Positions 10,339 through 24,700 of a stretch of 64,000 nucleotides of DNA are shown piece after piece. Both the position numbers and the translations under genes were made by a program. Position 1 is the stretch's first letter. Each line of letters opens with the position of its first letter. The notes under the pieces were generated by a model. The model did not search any database. It saw nothing but the letters and a program-made list of their open reading frames with translations, and was not told where the DNA came from. This DNA comes from Phoronis australis (Eukaryota; Phoronida; Phoronidae): the NCBI GenBank assembly GCA_002633005.1, contig NMRA01000092.1, forward strand, positions 649,170 through 713,169, in the 5' to 3' direction.

Positions 10339-13300
10339 CTGCAGAACCAAATGGAAACATTCCTATTAATTATTACTGAGTTGAAACAACAACTTGAATA
10401 CCATCAGCACATTTCCAAAACATTGCGTTTTTACTGTATAACGAAGCAACAAAACTAATGCCTCAGTCAGGCAATGAGTATTCTTGCAGAAGCATATTGC
10501 TATTAGAAATTTCACACAATATATGCTTAACATAACAAATGCTCTTAAAAGGGGATTTTCCTTAATTAAGATGCCTTCATGGCAAACTTCAGTTCAATAT
10601 TCTTGCAAGAAGTCTGGCATTACGAATTAAGAAATCCAAAGGCTTGAAAAAAGTATTTGTGTGTAGCTTGCTATATAATAATCCCATGACGGTTTTACAA
10701 TGACATCACAAAAAAGAAAGTTCTTCTAAACATAGAACTACTGAAACAGAATAAGAATAAAACTAAGTGTTAGCATAACATAACTATGTGTAGAAATATA
10801 AAAACGTATAAATTAGGAAGAAAATATGATAAAGAAATAAAAAAACAAAAAAATTACTCCCAAACTGAATGAGAAACGTATAACTGCGTAAATGACATCA
10901 CAAACAAATAAAGAAAAACCAGAGAAAAAAACCACAAGCAAATATACCAAAAATGCGACCCAAAACAACCGACAGTCTGTTTTTAAAACCTAATAACAAT
11001 AACTAAGGAATAAGAGCATCGCAACCAGGAAAAAATCATTCAGTAAAATTTGTAAACTGACAAACGAATGTCTCCAACAAGTTGGTAGTATTTTGGCAGT
11101 AAACCTGTATTTTACTATAGGGACAAGTACTGTGTAATGTATTCATTCGAGTTACATGTTGTTCATATACTCGTTGGTTGGTGTGAAAAACTTCTAAAAA
11201 CAAAACAATAACAAAGGATCAGAGCAGTGACGAACAATGATTTACGTCCAACAGTGGACTAACAGACAGATTTTATAACATGATACTAGCCACCTAGTGG
11301 CAGTGTCAAGTACCACGTACATGGCTTCCTTAAAAGTCACAAGAACATAAAATGAAACAATTAAAAGTTTATAAAAATATCAAAGCTTTCTGTCACTTGA
11401 TTATCATGTGATAGAGGAATAGATATCCAATAATGAATATACTGGAAATTTCTGAACAAACACAGGACCATCCATATCTCCATCCACAGGCCAATATTTA
11501 GAAAATATAACAAGTTTAGGCTTGGACTTACTTTTGAAATGTTTAAGTTAAAAAAGTGAACTGATATAATAGCTTCCTGACATGAATAGTGCCTGGCGTT
11601 GAGAGACTGAAGAATTGTGCCAACGATAGCCACAAAAGCAGATAAAAATTAAATCAGAGTAGAACAGGGTGAGGTTACTTCAAGGATTTGTTGTTTATAC
11701 GCTCCATTTCCAACACATCACCCAGACATAATTTCAGAATACTGTAGACTTCTTAGGATTTCCTCTCAGAAATTCCCAGTATGCAAAAAACTTTTACACA
11801 TTCATAGCTTGAGACAAATTTTTGTGCAAGGTAACACTAAGATATTATATTAGTAGCTGTTATGATAGCTTATTTCAGTCATTTCACAAGAGTTATAGAC
11901 ATAAGCCTTAGAAGTCATGGTAAAGAGGAAGGCTCAGAAGTCGAGATGGCAGCAGTTGACAGCAGCAATCACTTCAGCAGCCATGTTGGTTAGTGGCGGC
12001 CATCTTGATTAGGTAGAGCAGACAGACGATTACAGCAGGTCAAAGATAGTAGCCAATGTCAGATGAGTGACGCATATCCAGGGGGTGATTTGTGTGCAAT
12101 AGTGCTCATTATTGTGCCGATCAGGACAAGAAGGAAACAGAAATGAAGTTACATAGACAGAGCAGTTTAAGAGATACGACTAATACCTTGGGTTATCCCA
12201 TTTTAAAAAATGGCAGATTTCAAATGTTTTGATTTAATTTGCAATTCTCACAAAAACTTGAGTGGTGAAATACACGCAAGTTTTTGTAACAATGAAATGG
12301 CCATTTTGGCACATGTTTGCATGCTGAGACCATTACAAAGTTTGAGGATGTCCAGTTTGTATTGAAAACTACTATACGTTACATGGTCGTAATAACCATT
12401 TTCCCAAAAACCTGCAACATAATCACTAGGTGGCGATAGAGTCATTGCTGGACAGTAAGCTGTGGAATTTTCATTATTATTAAAATGCAGCAAAATTTTG
12501 CAGGCTTTTTAACAAATTCTTTACAATCATCATCTTGTCAGATTACCACTTTCTAGCAGCAGGACACTTCAAAAGAGTAGTACAAAGGTTCCAAATTCTC
12601 AAAATATCTGTGAATGAAAGAAATTGCATTTCGGCCAATTAACTCTACTCGTCTTGCACACCAGCAAAAAAAGGTCACGCGAAAAATATTTATGTTTACA
12701 CAACACTAAAGAGTTGCATGTTGAATTATTTCTATTAGATGCACCGAATAATCCCGGAAATGTCCAAAATGTTATGGACATGACCAAACAACAGATACGC
12801 CCCCAAATACGGTCCGTATAAAAAGTTTCAGTCACACATCTCAGAAAAGGTCTGGGTGAGAATCCTCAGGACAATGTCAAAAAATCTGAGCAGTGTGGTT
12901 AGGCTCACTATCTACCATCAAATGTAACAATGCCATGGATATTTAATGGATTTACTAAGCTTAAAAGCAAACAGTCGAGGGACCAGGATGTAATCTCAAC
13001 TCGAAACTTAACCAATCATGCCGCACCATTAGAGTACAAACCTGTAACTTTACTCGGAGTGTGTCATGCAATTGGTCAATTTTCGAGTCAAATTTCGAGC
13101 ACAGAGATTACACCTCGTGCCCAGGTGACCACATTTATGGTTATCTCTTCAAAGAACAGGATTTTCTTCCACACAAAGAGACAACGGGAAAATGGTGAAC
13201 TATGGGTGAACAACCACAACACCGGGGTGACGTCCCAGTGGAAGTTTTTGATGAGTTATAAATAGAAAGCGTGCTAATTTCTCATCACATATAAGGATGA

Positions 13301-15060
13301 ATTCAAGGAGATAAGGAACCTAACTGATGACTGAAAATCAAGTATGATAATCACAACTGATAAATAAATGGCGTAGAGGGAACACAGTCATGTTGACGGT
13401 AGCAGGAATTTACAAAGAAGCGAAACACAAGGTTCGTAGGCATTCAGAAAATTGATGATAGTTGAGTGGTTTTCAAAATAAATATGGGGCAATCTTTTGG
13501 GACAATTTTTCAGCTAACAATTGAAAACTACTAACAAAGTGCAGTGACTGATTGGGAAATTCTCAGGAAGTTGAATATACATATTGCCTGTCGCTCGAAC
13601 TTCCACAAAACATGAACTTTACTTGTTGAGATGTCTCATGAAGTTCCTGAAATGTCTTACCAGCTGTCCGGTAAATATATTTCAGTTGTGTCTCCTGAGA
13701 AGCAAAATCATCACACAGTCATTTATTTGAATGTAATGACTGGCAACATGTCATTCAACGATGAACACCTCAGGTGTATAGATACAACCTACATGAGATT
13801 TAATGCGTAACATCTACATCACTTAGTGACAAAACCAATAACAATGGTTTTCACCAGGCGATGAAAAACAGGTTTCCTTTAGTCTCTTTGCATACAGTTT
13901 AGCCAGTTATTTAATTCCCTTCTCACTAAAGAAGTAAACAACCGACCCAGAAATGTTTATAACTGACTAATGCTATCGTGGATTACCTATTTCCTGAAAC
14001 TTGTACCAAGTTGAAGGAGATCCAGTTTCAAAATCCTTAACTGACTTTTGTACCCATGCACAATTTTTTACAACAAATCTGATTTAGCAAAACATTGCTG
14101 TTAACCATATGAATGAAACTGTCCCTACGTGCAAGCCTTTTCAAATAGATGAATTGTAACTACCAATGGTAGTACACGAAAACAAAATACTATTGACTTC
14201 CGAAACCAAAGAAGTGCATTGCATTTTGTCTAGGCGTGTGAGCGATAAATTCAAGCGAAAACTGCATTTCCTCAGTGTTTAGCTGCCAAAAACTTAATTA
14301 AGCCATTTAAGATCATAAAATCAGTCTCATAATAACCCTTACAGTGATAGGACTTTACTTTCATTAACCACAAAACCATGAGCAACTCGAGAAAACGGTT
14401 CAGAGTTTACTGAGGGTGGTCAACCCTAAAATTGCTTTAATTCAAAATAATGCACCTACGCATTGCCTGTAACTTGAGTTGCCTGCTCATTCAGCAACAA
14501 TTCAACACCGAATAAGCACGGTAATGTTTTCAAACCCCAAAGTATTTCGGTTATGAATTCAACATTGACAGCTAAAAAGCATTAAAATGCCCGTCTAAAT
14601 CGATGGACCAATAAAAAGGTCAGAAAATGGATTCATGTTCAATGGCAACTCACAATTTGTTAACTCTCAAATTTTTCAATAAGTCTCGTCACACCCTTTC
14701 TCGTGGCTGGTTTGGTGCTCTTTGCAGGTCTAAGTCACATCAACTTTGCTTTTTTCACGTACGCAAGACAAATATTTGCCAGTGATAACTTGGCTCGGCA
14801 AATTTCCCCCCATTTTATCACAGAATTTCAGGCAAGTTTTGTTACGGAATATCACCATGTTACGGGGAATCCAGTTTCTGAAAGATGCAAGGTAGCAAGG
14901 AATCACCAATATCCAATAAGCCGACAGTCAGGGTACAGGCGACCTAAACATATAACTAGACACCGAAGAAAAAGAGTCTTGACATACTAAGATACTACTA
15001 TGGAGGGGAAAAGAAGAAACGAACTTACAACACCAAGCATGCAGCAGGTAGAGGATGAAA
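10339..15060. other. Non-coding stretch downstream of INPP5A
   Basis: AT-rich DNA with no supportable exon. The part next to 15060 should be INPP5A 3' UTR. If the 10172-10338 exon belongs to INPP5A, the stretch is an intron of an alternative transcript. The plus-strand frames at 12930-13265 and 14703-14990 have no family features or splice context. Confidence 0.5.
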
Positions 15061-15789
15061 TCATAAAATGGCACATCTACAGGGACAGACCACACCAGTG
15101 TCAGCGGAAAGAACGGACAAGCGCTTCTGTAACCGTGCTGTCTTATTCGGCTCACATTCATTGCGGCGGCCATTGTGGTCAACCCCTTCATTTATATCTA
15201 TGGTGACATGCTCCACATTTTGATTGGTTTTGTCTTCCAAATACGTCATGGAACCATGGTTTTCACCATGCGAAGTGATTTTAGAGGGGGGAGACGTAGT
15301 GCAAGACACCTGTGCAGCATGCTGTGAGGGGCTCACTGAGGGCTGATCGGCAGCATGATTACCATTCATGCACTCGTCACCGCCTCTAGGCACCGTCAAA
15401 CTCTGACCTGCTGTACTTGGACAGTTGACAATTATTTCTGTGTGAACGTCACTCGCATCAACGTCATCCTCAGTTTCCGATTCCGAGGAGCTATGGTGAC
15501 GTTTCTTGTTTCTCCACTTCTTTACTACCTTTCCTGTTACCATGACCTCCTTGGCAGCTGCTTGAAATGTTAGACTACCCTTACGTCGGAAAGCGTCACG
15601 CAGCTCCGGCCGGATTTCCTCTTCGTTCTCAAAGGTGGCGTAGTTGTGAATGTCGATTTCCTCGAGGTCAGATGTGGCAATCTTCTCGCCGTTGATGGAA
15701 ACGACCCTCCTGGCCTTTACCTTGGTGTTGTTATTGAGATGTTCTATCGTGACATCATCACGTTTAAGATGGAAACTCAAGTACACGGG
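15061..15789 (-). CDS. INPP5A: INPP5A exon 14: end of catalytic domain, long tail and CaaX box
   Basis: After the TTTGCAG acceptor the exon encodes PVYLSFHL, which completes the catalytic domain (human PVFLAFRI), then about 230 extra residues. The first part of the extension is charged and looks folded (RRVVSINGEKIATSDLEEID). The rest is low-complexity, with an SSSESETEDD acidic Ser cluster that resembles casein kinase 2 sites. The end CPCRCAIL provides a CaaX Cys with Leu last, the type favoured by geranylgeranyltransferase I, plus two nearby Cys that could be palmitoylated. Internal GTAAGG and GTGAGC sites could act as alternative donors. Confidence 0.88.
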   Translation of the reverse strand, partial: PVYLSFHLKRDDVTIEHLNNNTKVKARRVVSINGEKIATSDLEEIDIHNYATFENEEEIRPELRDAFRRKGSLTFQAAAKEVMVTGKVVKKWRNKKRHHSSSESETEDDVDASDVHTEIIVNCPSTAGQSLTVPRGGDECMNGNHAADQPSVSPSQHAAQVSCTTSPPSKITSHGENHGSMTYLEDKTNQNVEHVTIDINEGVDHNGRRNECEPNKTARLQKRLSVLSADTGVVCPCRCAIL

Positions 15790-18700
15790 CTGCAAACATA
15801 AAGTGTAACAAAATTGTTGACTTGATCCTAAGCCAATCTGATATACCAATACGCGATCACAAGCAATAAACAAACAGCCTTGCATTTTATGCTATTCAAA
15901 TCAGCCATCCAAATACTACAGCCCTCACTTTTAGCGGTCAGTCTATAAATCTAGAAAGCATGTTATATCTTCTGAAATGTCAGTGTCTGTAAGTTACTTC
16001 CACATAATATGAAATTGCATTATTAAATTACATAACAGCAACAACCACAAATCAACCTAACCTTGGGCAACTGCAACTCATAGCTGATTGGCTGGAGTAT
16101 TCGTGAGTCCAGACAAAGGATAGTTTCTCCATCCTGAATGCAAGTTTACAATTACCTTTACATCAGAACAATAGAGACAAACATCATGAACAGTAGTTGT
16201 CAGTTAGATAATCAGTACATTACCCGCTATTTGAAGTTACCTTGTGATCCCCCATGCAAGTTTTATGGCCAATGATGTGATACACTGGTTTACTGTAAGG
16301 AAATTCCTGAAAAAGTAGGATAATTAATACATTATAATGAACAGATATCATAAGCCACATTATATTGTCGTGATTAAAGTTATGTAGAACCCAAAAAAAA
16401 TATCAAAATCTGGCAAGATATGGAACACTATATCTGAGAAATGACTGGTTGGATTCCTGATACTCTCAGATACTCTCAGATACTCTCAGATACTATCCTT
16501 AGCCACTGTTCTCCAAAATGCTGTTAGGTATTATCTTTAAACCGTCCCACTTCTGCATGAGACTAATAAAAATAGTACTTTTAGGATTTTTTTAAGAAAA
16601 CAATGAAAATTGGAAGAAATGAAAATGAAATAACTTAGAAATATATAACAGCGTTTTTGAGATTTCATCTCAAGCATTAACGTTGAAAAAAATGAAATTT
16701 AGCTGCACTATTGATAATGCTGTTTTGCTATGAAAGTGCATTTTCTTATTTCCTTTGATAAATTTTACTAAAAACACATGGTCATGTGACCTAATTCATG
16801 ACAGATAGGAATAAAATTCTATAATAGACCACGTAGAAACAACAAATGGCGGAGCTTAAAATTCCTGAGGCTCTACACATCAGTTGGTGCAAGCCCAATC
16901 TCAATAGGCATCTGGCACACCACAGGTTGTCATTGTTGTTCTAGTTTATTGTCACTCCTTGTAACTGACTGTATCTGCGCTTCACTACTTGTTGTTGGGC
17001 CCAACTCAGGCCTTTATGCAGCGTATGTCCTGGGCGTCCAAATGGACACCCTAGCACTAATATGGACGCCCTGGCAAGGACGCCCAATATATCATTTGGA
17101 CGCCCACTGTCAATAGGAACCTTTCAAGTTTGGACTCACACATTGTATTGAATACTAGGATGCCTCTGAAGGCTCACAGTGGGGGTTGTTTTTCAAAGCA
17201 GAAAGAAATATACTTTGTATATACAATGTTGCTATGCTCACACTTGGTTGATAGCATTGTAAAAGTCTTGGTCTACAGATTTTTTTAGTAAAAATGCTCA
17301 CTATAGAAGACTGTTTTGTAAACTTACCAATGTAAAAACGTTGGTCTATGCATTTTTTTTGTAAAAAATGAGTGTCTGGGGGGATTGCTGGGGGTGGGGG
17401 GTTACGCGTCAGAATCATGGACGCCCTGGAATATTGGGAACCCCATTTTGCACACCCTATTTTCGAAATCCTGGATAAAGGCCTGGCCCAGCTAGGTAGG
17501 TGGCCACTATGTTCTCTCTTCTGATGATGGTGTTTAAATGGACGATACAGAACGAAACATGCCAAGTAATTTTAAAACCGTAGTTGTTTTCATTAATATA
17601 TGCTGCTACTTGCTATCACGGAGAAAATTCTACAGGCTTTCTACTTTCAAAAAAATTTCACCAAGTTGAAATCTATAGTACTGTAGACATTTGGTTAAAT
17701 ACAGACTCATCCAGACTTGACCTGGAACAAATATGATTCCTTAAATTTACCCAACGGAAAAAACACAGATTTGTAGTGTTTTGACGAACATGTTGTTGAA
17801 ACTTGTTTTAGGCTCCGAATCTAATTTAGTTTAAATTGAGTCTGACTGATGCTGCCACCTTTTGGCAATATTGTTGTATGATACCGCTGCCTGTTGGCAA
17901 CCTTGATTCTTAAATCAGAATACATTTTGTCATGAAGGTGCATGGATGTGTTTTATTCCTGTCTTGTCTAGTATTCTCGTCTCTAGTTTCAACATTCGCG
18001 GTCACTTCTTCAGTCGTAGACGCACGTGAACTCTTATTAACTTTTTTCAATAACTAGATATTATTTTTGGAAACATGAGTAAATGTCAACTGTTTATCCC
18101 AAAACTGAATGTCTCGACATAACTTACTTCAATAGTCATTGATGTTTGTAAGTCAGATATTTCAAATTCCAAATCTAACTTCAGCACGTCATTTGAAGTT
18201 TGTAGTAGCACCAAAATTCTTTACCTACATACAACATGATATAGCCAACACGTGAAAGAAATTAATTTTTGTAGTTTACAGTCAGCTTGGTCAATACTGT
18301 GCAGACATTAAGAAACATTCGGTAAGTTTCCCTTATTTGCTACAAAGTACAGCAAAATCAGGAAAAATGTCAAAATTGCACTTTTTACCAATTTTAAAGG
18401 GTTTCTAACATTGTGTGAATGTCCACTAATTTCCAGAAATTTGTCTGTTTGCAGCTATGACAAAGAACTTGAATATGGCTAAGCATCGTTATTGTTCTTT
18501 ATCTCATTCACGAAAAAATGAAAAAATAAAATTTCACCTGTTCGCCATATGGTGTCCTAAATCGGTGAGATTTTTACAAAATCAGCCAATGAAAAATAGA
18601 AAAATCACAATTTTGACAATTCTTTGCGTGCAAAATAAGTGAAGGAAAAAGAGCAGTAGCGCTGCATTGGCTGTGACAATGACAAGAGATTTTTGATTTC

Positions 18701-21700
18701 GTCCGAAAAAATACGAAGGTGAGTTATAAAAAATAGTAACGAGACAGTAAGAAAAACAAGACTGCCCGTAATATCATAAATAAAGGCAAAATTTCCATAA
18801 CAATTACTACCAATCCATAGAGGTAAACAGGTCTGCAGTACTACTACTAGTAGATGGCCACCTCACCTGCGCAATCAGCTCCTTGGCCGCATGTGTGAGC
18901 AGTATACGGTCGCACCAGGCTGGGCAGCGAGAGTAATTATAGTGAACACCATCGTTGATATCTTCACTGAATGGATAACTACAACAAATATGATATTCAC
19001 TTGAACCATCAAATAGATTGCTTTATGACACTGGCTAATTCTTGTACAACATTGGAGAATGATTTTCATTTCAAATAACAGATCACAGATTAATAAGAAA
19101 AATGTTTTTTTTGCACTGCCCTTTTGTTATTCATTAAAGAAGAAACTTCTTGTGTTAGATTGTAGACAACAACTAAGCATATTTCACAGTCCCAACAACA
19201 CAGCATAAGCGCCATCTAGTGACATGCAGCTCAGTAATCACGATCTTGATATTGGCACTTTTGAGGTAAAGTTGCTAATTTTTACTTGAAACTTTTCAAA
19301 CTAAATTAGCTCACAAACGAAGTCAGTGAACCTTATTTTATGCGTATGTTATAGAAAACCTCAAAGGCATCAAAATAGGACATAAAAGAAAAAATGTAAT
19401 AATGATGTAACTTTTCATTTAGAAGCCAAAATGCTAAACACTTTGCTCAGGCACTAAACTCGTTAACTAAATGATTGAAATAACACAAGAATGCTCAGGT
19501 ACTTTCCACTCAGTTCTCATTATTGCTCGATATCAAACGGAAAGCTGAAATGTAGACACATTATCTAAAACACCGCGCACTCGTAATGTGGCCGTTCGAA
19601 GTAAATGTACCCCAACTTGCAGATGGATTAGCACACACTCTGAACGGAATGAAGTACTCAAAATCTAGGAAAAAAATTTACTTACGCCGACACATGAAAA
19701 TTATACAGTTAGACGAACTTACCTTAAGTGAAGGATGACTGTAATTTTATGTATCCCCAGAATTCCCCCAGAGTGCTAACATGAGATACGGACATGCGCA
19801 AAGCGGACCATTCTTTAAAGCTCTTCTGTGATCAAGAGAGTGCTAACAGGGTGGGATGTGGAGGGCATGTTAGCACTCTGGGGGAATTCTGGGGATACAT
19901 AAAATTACAGTCATCCTTCACTTAAGGTAAGTTCGTCTAACTGTATAANTTATATAGAAGACGATCACGTGTCCAGTCCACAGCTCTGCACAAGTGCGTC
20001 GTCAAGAACAAAAGTAGTCTTTCTTGTTATGATTATAGATTACCATCTTCTCAGACATTACTTCATTTACCTACACCACCCATCATTTTTTAAAGATTTA
20101 TGTATAAACACACACATAATATTAAGTCACTTAAAGTTAAATAGGGCTTTACTGACAGGTGTGTGCAATTAGCCGCATGTCTACAAAACTGTGGATTTCA
20201 ACTCAATAAAGTATACATTTTCTGAAAGCAGAAAACCTATAAAGTTTGATTTTTGACTTTTTACCAATCGGCCATTAATTGGATTATGTGACCATGTCTT
20301 TTTAGTAAAATTTCAAAAAAGAAAGGTACACAGATGTCAAAACAACAGTTCTAATAACATGATCATTTTATTTTCTATAGATGTTCGAGGTTTAAGTACT
20401 CCATAGTATTGTTTTGTTTTCGTTTTATGCAACTTTCGATTTTTTCATGAAGATTACAAAAGTCCTATTTTTGATAGTCAAACATGCAAATTAAAGTTGG
20501 GCCATTTTAAAAAAGAATTCAGTTCTGTACGCATGAGGTTCAAAGCAGGCTATGACCACAGTGCTTCCTGTCAACAATCGTGTGATCTGCTGAAAACAAT
20601 GACAACAGGAGATCACCTCACTTTTTTAAACAGGGAAGACGGCAAATAAACCACTCAGGCCAAGAAAAGTAATTGAATCGAATCAAATCAAATTAGTGGA
20701 ACCAACCATCACTTAAAAAGCACCATAATGGAAATTAAACTAGACTAGAGACTTTGTCCATCACCGTCCACATGAATAGTAGATACTTACGTTGGAGGAA
20801 ACCCAACTTCATATTCATGAACCCTGGACAGAAATGGCTTCAGTTCAGTGTCATACATCAGCACCTGAAACATCAAACGGACTCAAATAACACACTGTTC
20901 AGTGAACTGACCTGAACCAGGAATGAACAGTTGACTCTGTGTAATCAAACACTACTGAACAGTTGACCCTGTGTGGTCAAACACTATTAACTCAGGAAAT
21001 ACCCCAAGCATGACAGAGACCAAAGTAGTAGTTACCGATGATCAGTTCCTAGTTTTGTAATAGAAATCACAAAGTAAAAGCGATTCAGTTTTTATGTTTG
21101 GAGATAATGATCGAAATTAAGTTGCAAACCTTGTGTACTGACAACAGACAAAGACAGTTATGCGTTTGTAAAGATTTAGTCCACATGGTATAAATATGAT
21201 GTTCAAAGTCAAAAAGTAGAATACCAAATGCAGTATGACTTCAACCAGTACAAGGCAAAAGTAATCAGGAAAAAAAAATGTTTTCCAGTAATGACAGCTA
21301 ATTGGGTTAACAGCAAAAATGACTGGCAATAACTACAAAATCACCAAAGTTCCAAAAACGCTTTGCCACCTTACTGACGTTCCTGAGAATTCTCCTTCAT
21401 TCTCACTCACAAGGGGAGACTACTTCGACGATGAATTCCGCTTCCACCCAGCCGTCATGAAGGAGAATTCCTTGTTCTTTTATCTAAATATGTTTGGCTT
21501 GTACTGTACCATACTGGTGTGGCCCACCTATTCTACGACTCACTCCAACCACAGTTCAATCGTAATATTAACAGAAAGTGAAATCCAGGTGATGCTCGAT
21601 ACAATTTTGAAGATTTGAAATAAGTACCTCCACAGAAATGTTATTTCATTAACAAAATCCACTGCCCATTCATTATCAATAAATGTGACAATACCATATT

Positions 21701-24700
21701 TTTCAATCTGTAACCCTTTTCAACTTAAGAGTTATGTAGCTAAAAATGGAATGAAATATTTAATAAAATTAACAGCCCACACACCGGGTAAGACCGTTTA
21801 CGGTTCCCTAAATACATCAAGGGAATCCAATTTGGTCAGTCCTAGCACAATCAACGAGTATTTTTTGCCATTCTTTTGATTCATATCCATTTCACAAATT
21901 TGTGACAAAATGTTTCGATGGCCCTTCAGGTGTGTTTCAGAGCTGAGTATTGGCCAACCACTCACATCCTTGCCATTCTCGTTGAAGAACAAGTCACTAT
22001 GTCTGTGGTGCTGGAATAATTTCTTCTCCACTGTCAGGATGTCCTCCTCTGCATTCTTCAGCGTTAACCTCGTCAGCTCGTTATTCTTTTTACTCCGCTG
22101 AAGTTCTTTATTCAACATTTCACCAAAGTTCTGTTAACAACAGACTGAACATCTCACGAGCAAGAAAACTCAAAGTCACAACTAACCAATTTAGGACACA
22201 TTACAGCAGACAGTTGAAATTTTATTTTCTCATTTTTTTCCAAGTTTTGTATAATATCCACCATCACACAAAATTTTGAAAACTTCTGGCCAATGACAAC
22301 CATATAATAAGACTTTGAAGAATGATAAAAGGACAATTTCGGTAATTATTTTTGTCCGAAATTGGCGACATATTACAGTATTCCGAATTTACTCTACATT
22401 TCCAAATATCGCGGCGCCATGGCAACCGTCTTCTAAATATTTTGGCTTTCATCTCGAATCTTTGGGGTGCAGGAAAACTGTCCCAAAAATCATTAGGTCA
22501 ATGCAATTGTATATAGTAGTATGAATGTCACACGTGTAAACAAATATGTTCACTAATGCATATACGGGTAAACACATACCTTTACTAATGCATATATGTG
22601 TAAACACATACCTTTACCAATGCATATATGTGTAAACACATACCTTTACTAATGCATATATGTGTAAATACATACCTTTACCAATGCATATATGTGTAAA
22701 CACATACCTTTACCAATGCATATATGTGTAAACACATACCTTTACCAATGCATATATGTGTAAACACATACCTTTACTAATGCATATATGTGTAAACACA
22801 TACCTTTACTAATGCATATATGTGTAAATACATACCTTTACTAATGCATATGTATCTAAACGGAAGTTAAAATCTCCAAAAAGGAAGGCTGGAAGCTTTT
22901 CAATATCATCAGTTTCAAACCTGAGAATGAAAAAAGGGAAGCAACTCAAGATCTCTTCAAATAAATTCTAAAACTTAGGCAATCAATAACACTGCACTTG
23001 GTAGTAGTTTGCTGAACAAGAGAATAAAATACTTAATGAAATAAATTAACTTTTGTGAAGATCATAGAACCACATTTTTACATGACAAACCATGTTTCTT
23101 CTCTGAAGCTGTTAAACACCCACACAACTCTAATTAGGTCAAGCCACAATCACAAGCCTCAAACTGGAATAAATCAAATCTGAGTGAATCAGTAAATCTT
23201 CCTGTCAAAACTTCCGATAAATTCTACTCGGTCTATGTTTTTATCATGCAAAATAAAAAAAAAACGTTCCACCCAACAACACAAACTAAATTTAATGATT
23301 TTGAATGAAGGCACTTCGTGGGGATTTAATTGATCTCACATTACTGGAAACATTAAGTTCTAGGAGTAGAAAGATAAACAGTGTGCATCTCAGACAATAA
23401 AGTATCCTACTTCACTTGGGGATAATTAGGAGACGTTTTTGCCTCAAAATAAACTCGCTGTTTGCAACCAGACAGTTGACTGGATGTAATACAACTGTCA
23501 CATGTGAGCAACCGATGCAATCATACAGACACTGCCTTACAGGGAATGAACAGGTAATCAGCTTTTAATATTCCAATGGGCCAAAAACATTAGATTGACT
23601 GGATTTTAAAGTTTTTACATGAATCACACCTCCGTCCATTGCAAAGAAACAGAATCAATAGTCATAAATTCTTAATTACCTATAAACGAAAAATATACGT
23701 CTATAAATTTCTTTTGAACTTTATGAAATTTTCATCAAGCAAACACAATGTACCAGTTCAAGGCATAGTCAAATGCTCTATTCCTGAACTCTGAGTATGT
23801 TGAGGGACTTCTCTCCAGTGCTGTGAGGTTGGACGCATCGTGGAAAAGGTGAATGTTTATCAAATCAAATTTTCTGAAACAAAAAACAAAGCAAATAGGT
23901 AGCCCGACATCGTTACAACACTAAATAAGACTAATAGTGTGATGCCGACACATCATCGACTTGGAAGAAACCGTTACCCAATCGCTGGTCGCACAAAAAT
24001 GGCACGTCTGATATTTCCTGCAAATCCAACATTGCTTGACCACAAAGTAACATGCATACATCTAAGTAGTATTCACTGGGCAACTCACTGGGGACAAAGA
24101 ACAACTGGATTCTGGTGTAAAGTCTATGTGATCAATTAAATTTCCCTTGCAACAGATCTGTAGACAAGGATATTGACTCTTCTACCATACAGCCCTCTTC
24201 TGGCCTTCTGGACTAGTCCTCAGGCCTTGTTGTACTTGTCTCACAACTCACAACATATTCTCCTGTCAGTTTATTTAACTGAAGACAGCCTAGGCTATAA
24301 ACACCTTTGTCCACACTGACTTGGGACAGAATTTCTTCTCTTTATTTGTTCAGAGTAACATGCCTTCTCTAGCCATGTGGGTGCTATTTCGATTTCACTT
24401 CTGTGGCATTTACGGGGTGCATTTACGACTCATTTTCCAGAAATGTCGGTACAATATATTACACAGAAACGCTATTCATACTTTGTATCACATTATGATT
24501 TTATAGCCATCTAGTCTCAACTTTGACATTTCCTAGATATTGAACAACAAAAAGACACGTCAGCATCAAACGTGCACTGTTGTAGGTTTTTACACACAAA
24601 CTTGAAACACCTACAACACTCACACACAATTACACACACACAGTATCTTATGAAGCAAAATCAAACTTACACATTATACAACCACCATCTTGTCCTGAGG

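Noticed and set aside
12930-13265. 111-codon plus-strand frame near the INPP5A 3' side
   Set aside because: No family motif and no convincing splice sites at its borders.
19876-19930. A 16-base microexon between TTACAG and GTAAGT inside the inverted-repeat arm
   Set aside because: INPP5A exons 11 and 12 join without missing residues; the frame would also hit a stop.
22528-22853. CRISPR-like array
   Set aside because: Units are contiguous with no unique spacers and the genome is eukaryotic; it is a minisatellite.
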